This document shows, piece after piece, positions 63,990-64,000 of a DNA stretch of 64,000 nucleotides. The notes beneath the pieces are model-generated. The model saw only the letters and a list, made by a program, of their open reading frames with translations, was not told the DNA's origin and did no database searches. The DNA comes from Methylobacter sp. (GTDB lineage: Bacteria > Pseudomonadota > Gammaproteobacteria > Methylococcales > Methylomonadaceae), in contig JALNYY010000003.1 of the NCBI GenBank assembly GCA_023229605.1, positions 47,984 to 111,983 on the forward strand, written 5' to 3'. The translations under genes and the position numbers were made by a program. Positions within the stretch are counted from its first letter, which is position 1; each line of letters opens with the position of its first letter.

Positions 63990-64000
63990 GGAGCGGTAGT
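63990..64000 (+). tRNA. Probable start of tRNA-Asp (cut by window end)
   Basis: The last 11 bases GGAGCGGTAGT equal the 5' end of bacterial tRNA-Asp, and a stable-RNA-like promoter lies just upstream. Too short to be certain. Confidence 0.45.

Overview
The window looks like a chromosomal segment of a motile gammaproteobacterium. The support is the gamma-type flagellar export order fliL-M-N-O-P-Q-R-flhB-flhA-flhF-fleN-fliA with motC/motD, fimV directly after asd, and family proteins such as DUF1415, DUF2288 and DUF2802. A Methylococcales-type methanotroph is my best guess for the lineage, but no methane-oxidation gene is present, so that is only an impression. Base composition is moderate and gene density is high except in one integrated island.

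Region 1 (1-13.2 kb) holds membrane, ion and redox functions: the end of a multi-haem cytochrome c, a haem-oxygenase-like protein, a SCO-CtaG pair for copper/oxidase assembly, an internally deleted pirin, a ClC H+/Cl- exchanger, a CPA2 antiporter, a 281-bp MITE-like repeat, a DUF2490 beta-barrel protein, and dabB-dabA for energy-coupled inorganic carbon capture. Region 2 (13.3-19.5 kb) has a TPR membrane protein, a Sel1 lipoprotein, a TerB-like protein, a small membrane protein and a large Cache-HAMP-PAS-PAS-GGDEF-EAL c-di-GMP enzyme.

Region 3 (19.5-28.35 kb) is accessory. A decayed parA and a small coiled-coil ORF precede a 7.5-kb integrative element inserted in a tRNA-Met(CAT) gene. The element has 49-bp direct repeats at both ends, helically phased 11-bp repeats just inside each end, a tyrosine integrase, an unknown 271-aa protein coupled to it, a small excisionase-like protein behind a strongly folded leader, a split primase (CHC2 zinc finger gene plus TOPRIM-DUF3987 gene), 1.36 kb without convincing genes but with repeats, and a HicB/HicA-like toxin-antitoxin pair. 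It has no capsid, packaging or conjugation genes, so it resembles a minimal satellite-like element.

Region 4 (28.4-41.9 kb) is housekeeping: ychF, gcvT-gcvP (no gcvH between them), a Nudix hydrolase, DUF2288, a TPR protein, DUF1415, a CBS protein, adk, asd and a repeat-rich fimV. Region 5 (42-56 kb) holds a convergent REC-Hpt protein and the flagellar operon, apparently driven by a sigma-54 promoter before fliL. The cheYZAB block usual between fliA and motC in related operons is absent, although FliM keeps its CheY-binding N-terminus. Region 6 (56-64 kb) holds a BI-1 protein, a truncated haemoglobin, a YgjP-like metalloprotease, a broken ATP-grasp gene, an NhaD antiporter, a zur-znuD pair with Zur boxes, and the first bases of a probable tRNA-Asp at the window edge.
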